NCBI RefSeq assembly: GCF_900403705.1
Contig: NZ_OUNR01000016.1
Span: forward strand, 62,001-126,000
Direction of reading: 5' to 3'
Length of the DNA stretch: 64,000 nucleotides
Source: Nitrospira lenta
Lineage (GTDB): Bacteria; Nitrospirota; Nitrospiria; Nitrospirales; Nitrospiraceae
Shown: piece after piece, positions 62,435-64,000 of the stretch
Layout of the letters: the number at the start of each line of letters is the position of its first letter
Numbering within the stretch: position 1 is the stretch's first letter
Made by a program: the position numbers and the translations under genes
Notes under the pieces: model-generated
What the model was told of the DNA's origin: nothing
Databases searched by the model: none
What the model saw: only the letters and a program-made list of their open reading frames with translations

Positions 62435-62471
62435 GCTGGCGTAGCTCAATGGCAGAGCAGCGGTTTTGTAA
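62435..62471 (+). pseudogene. tRNA-Thr(TGT), 5' part only; broken just after the anticodon loop
   Basis: The acceptor 5' strand (GCTGGCG), U8-A9, the D-arm (GCTCAATGGCAGAGC), the anticodon-stem 5' strand (GCGGT) and the loop TTTGTAA (anticodon TGT) are all present in order. The next bases are GCCTT rather than ACCGC, and no variable loop, TpsiC arm or 3' acceptor strand (CGCCAGC) follows within the remaining 1.5 kb. The gene cannot make a normal tRNA as it stands. The break exactly at the anticodon stem-loop is typical of tyrosine-recombinase insertion sites in tRNA genes. Confidence 0.75.
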
Positions 62472-63005
62472 GCCTTTCTGATTCATCTACACAACCCCAT
62501 GTCGGTACAGCGGAACACCTCTCTCACAGAGGGATTGCGCTGTTTTGACTACTCAGTTTTGTTCAGGTGAGCTGGGGCGAATTTAGGTGGTTTTTGGTGT
62601 GGAGAGGACATGCCGCGAACACGTAGGGTTTATATGTAGAAAGCGCTGTATGTTCTGTCAGCTCAGCGATGGGATCTAGGCCACATGGAATTAATGCCAC
62701 GTTGTCAAGATGTAGATACAAACCAGGAAAACCGCTCAGCAGATCCCTATTGCGATCCAAACCCGTAAGTCTATCCCTTGCCGTTTCTGTTGTTGAGGAA
62801 GTAGAGGACGGCCATCGAAGTGGGCCTTTGCTGCTTGAATTATGGCTTTGAGTTGTTCTTTGTCGTCCATCTAGATAGTCCCGTAGGGATGTCCGTTTCT
62901 CAGACGGTGCAGTATGCTGGGAGCCAGGTCTCCCTGTCCATACCAACAAACTCAAGCGCAACCATGCTTAGGCAGAGTGCCACCTAACGAAGGAGAGCCG
63001 GTAGC
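62472..63005. other. Non-coding or decayed stretch after the broken tRNA
   Basis: About 530 bases with no supported gene. A minus-strand frame (62563-62961) starts with TTG, lacks a ribosome site and shows no family features. A small hairpin (CCTCT/AGAGG) lies near 62518-62532. Composition looks less like the flagellar region, in line with accessory DNA. Confidence 0.5.
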
Positions 63006-63383
63006 ATGAGACCAGCGGTAGCCCTCACGTTAATGTTACTGCTCCTGTTAGAAGGATGCACAAGCGTCGGCAGCTACGCCACATCCTTAGGTATCGAGGA
63101 TGCTGCACAAATCAAAGGCGCTGAGGCAGATTACCTAGCAGCGCTAGCTGGGTTTTCGCGGGCTGGGGTGCTCACACCTGAGGAAGCGGAACTCGAATAT
63201 CATTCCGAGCGGATGCGACTTAATGAAGGAACGTGGAGCAAGGCGCGTCTGGAGGGCTATCGGCAAGCTGTCCTTCGCGGGCAACCACGCGTGCATACCT
63301 ACAAACAACAATGTTTCTGGGTAGATGCTAGGAAAGACGTTCGGTGTAAGGGGCAATTATTGATTTCCGGCATTGGCAAGTGA
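63006..63383 (+). CDS. Small putative lipoprotein, unknown function
   Basis: 125 residues with an AAGGAG site before ATG 63006. N-terminal signal peptide with lipobox (LLLLLEGC, Cys18), so probably membrane-anchored. The mature part is helical and charged (AAQIKGAEADYLAALAGFSR, LEGYRQAVLRGQPRV) and ends with a segment holding two Cys (QQCFWVDARKDVRCKGQ). I recognise no family. It sits in the accessory-looking DNA beside the broken tRNA. Confidence 0.6.
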   Translation: MRPAVALTLMLLLLLEGCTSVGSYATSLGIEDAAQIKGAEADYLAALAGFSRAGVLTPEEAELEYHSERMRLNEGTWSKARLEGYRQAVLRGQPRVHTYKQQCFWVDARKDVRCKGQLLISGIGK

Positions 63384-63620
63384 ACCCGCTGACATGGCTG
63401 CTTGAACGAAACGACAGCGCCTAGCTTTGAGAAGAGGAAATAATTCTGAGATAAAAATGTGAGAGCGCATATACAAGGGCATTTTCAATGTAGCTTCCCC
63501 ATGCCGGGTCGTCTTTCTTAGTGGGCCGGTCGGCACTGTGCTGGAGGTCGCACGGCAGTAGGCCGATTGCAGACCGACACGAGCAGGCGTAGAGTTCACC
63601 CACACCACACGAGGCACACC

Positions 63621-63968
63621 ATGAGACGCCTTCTCTTCTACTCCTTCCTTCTCTATCTCATTCCAGCAATCCAGACGCTCCCAGCACACGCTGAACTGGA
63701 CTTATGGGGGCAGCCCTCACAGCTTGGGCCATCCATCCGGGATCAACCGTCTTCCGTTCCTCAGCAGTTCAGGCCGAACGGAAACGCAGGCTATCTGGGG
63801 AGCGACCTGCCGCCCAGCGACTACCAACCCGACGAAGCACTAAGACACCGATACGGAAGCGAGACTGACAGGACTGCCCCAAGCGCACCCCTCGACAACG
63901 GACAATACTCCAGCAGACCTAACCCGTACTGCACTAATGCCGAGTTGTGTGGTGGTTCGACTCAGTAG
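63621..63968 (+). CDS. Small putative secreted protein, unknown function
   Basis: 115 residues from ATG 63621 with a GAGG site; an in-frame ATG at 63567 adds a non-signal extension and is less likely. Signal peptide MRRLLFYSFLLYLIPAIQTL then PAHA. The mature part is short, Pro/Ser/Gln-rich and disordered-looking, with two Cys near the end (YCTNAELC). Unknown; similar small exported Pro-rich proteins are often seen in mobile elements. Confidence 0.55.
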   Translation: MRRLLFYSFLLYLIPAIQTLPAHAELDLWGQPSQLGPSIRDQPSSVPQQFRPNGNAGYLGSDLPPSDYQPDEALRHRYGSETDRTAPSAPLDNGQYSSRPNPYCTNAELCGGSTQ

Positions 63969-64000
63969 CCTCTATTTACTTAACCCCTTAAAACCACCTG

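Noticed and set aside
62435-62800. Group I intron in the tRNA anticodon loop
   Set aside because: No 3' tRNA half (CGCCAGC acceptor strand or TpsiC arm) is found downstream in the window, and no intron core is evident. A weak ACCGC near 62725 is not followed by a T-arm.
62563-62961. 132-codon minus-strand frame in the accessory region
   Set aside because: TTG start, no ribosome site, Ser/Thr-rich random-looking protein, no domain.
1-64000. CRISPR array, insertion sequence or rRNA
   Set aside because: No regularly spaced repeats, transposase motifs or rRNA-like segments were seen anywhere in the window.

Overview
This window comes from a flagellated, Gram-negative-type bacterium. The evidence is the set of outer-membrane L-ring and peptidoglycan P-ring genes (flgH, flgI), lipoboxes and signal peptides. 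G+C is moderately high. The gene set (sigma-54 and sigma-28 flagellar promoters, FlhF/FlhG, CsrA-FliW, a MotE-like gene, B12-binding radical SAM enzymes) and codon style are compatible with Nitrospira/Nitrospirota. That assignment is an inference: no rRNA or marker gene is present to fix it.

Layout. (A) About 1-14.6 kb, minus strand: a tight operon for an unusual surface sugar. It holds a PLP-fold 3-dehydratase whose Schiff-base lysine is replaced by histidine, a GDP-fucose-synthase-like epimerase-reductase, a second SDR epimerase, an HddA-like heptose kinase, an HddC-like nucleotidyltransferase, an SDR, a class I aminotransferase, a two-subunit thiamine-diphosphate E1-like enzyme, two B12-binding radical SAM proteins, and a two-domain glycosyltransferase that runs off the left edge. 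(B) 14.8-21.0 kb: c-di-GMP and signalling genes. These are a PilZ/YcgR-like protein with an HD-GYP phosphodiesterase (minus), divergent from a second HD-GYP protein with a large hybrid histidine kinase (plus). (C) 21.1-60.7 kb: an almost complete flagellar regulon, all on the minus strand. In transcription order the operons are: TPR protein-flrB-flrC; flgBC-fliEFG-REC::fliH-fliIJ-motE-like; fliK-flgDE; fliLMNOPQR-flhBA-flhFG-fliA with a degenerate-GGDEF membrane protein; flgFGAHIJ; flgMNKL; csrA-fliW. (D) 60.8-62.3 kb: a second NtrC-type regulator. (E) 62.4-64 kb: a tRNA-Thr(TGT) that stops matching a tRNA just after the anticodon loop, followed by small exported proteins of accessory type.

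How it works together. Elements with the sigma-54 spacing (GG-N10-GC) precede flgB, fliL, flgF and the TPR-flrBC operon. Weaker versions precede fliK and the sugar operon. FlrB/FlrC and the second NtrC-type protein carry the domains needed to activate them. A sigma-28 site with an AACCGATA -10 core precedes flgM, overlapping the flgJ stop codon. Similar sites precede csrA and the HD-GYP/hybrid-kinase operon. This gives the usual early/middle (sigma-54) to late (FliA) hierarchy, with FlgM, FlgN, CsrA and FliW as checkpoints. Flagellin, cap, stator (motAB) and chemotaxis genes are not in the window.

The strongest candidates for something new are: (1) a CheY-like receiver domain fused to FliH, the regulator of the flagellar export ATPase; (2) the sugar operon, which suggests a GDP-linked 3-deoxyheptose, possibly with a thiamine-dependent carbon branch; (3) a nearly identical domain shared by FlgK and FlgL; and (4) the tRNA broken at its anticodon loop beside accessory DNA.
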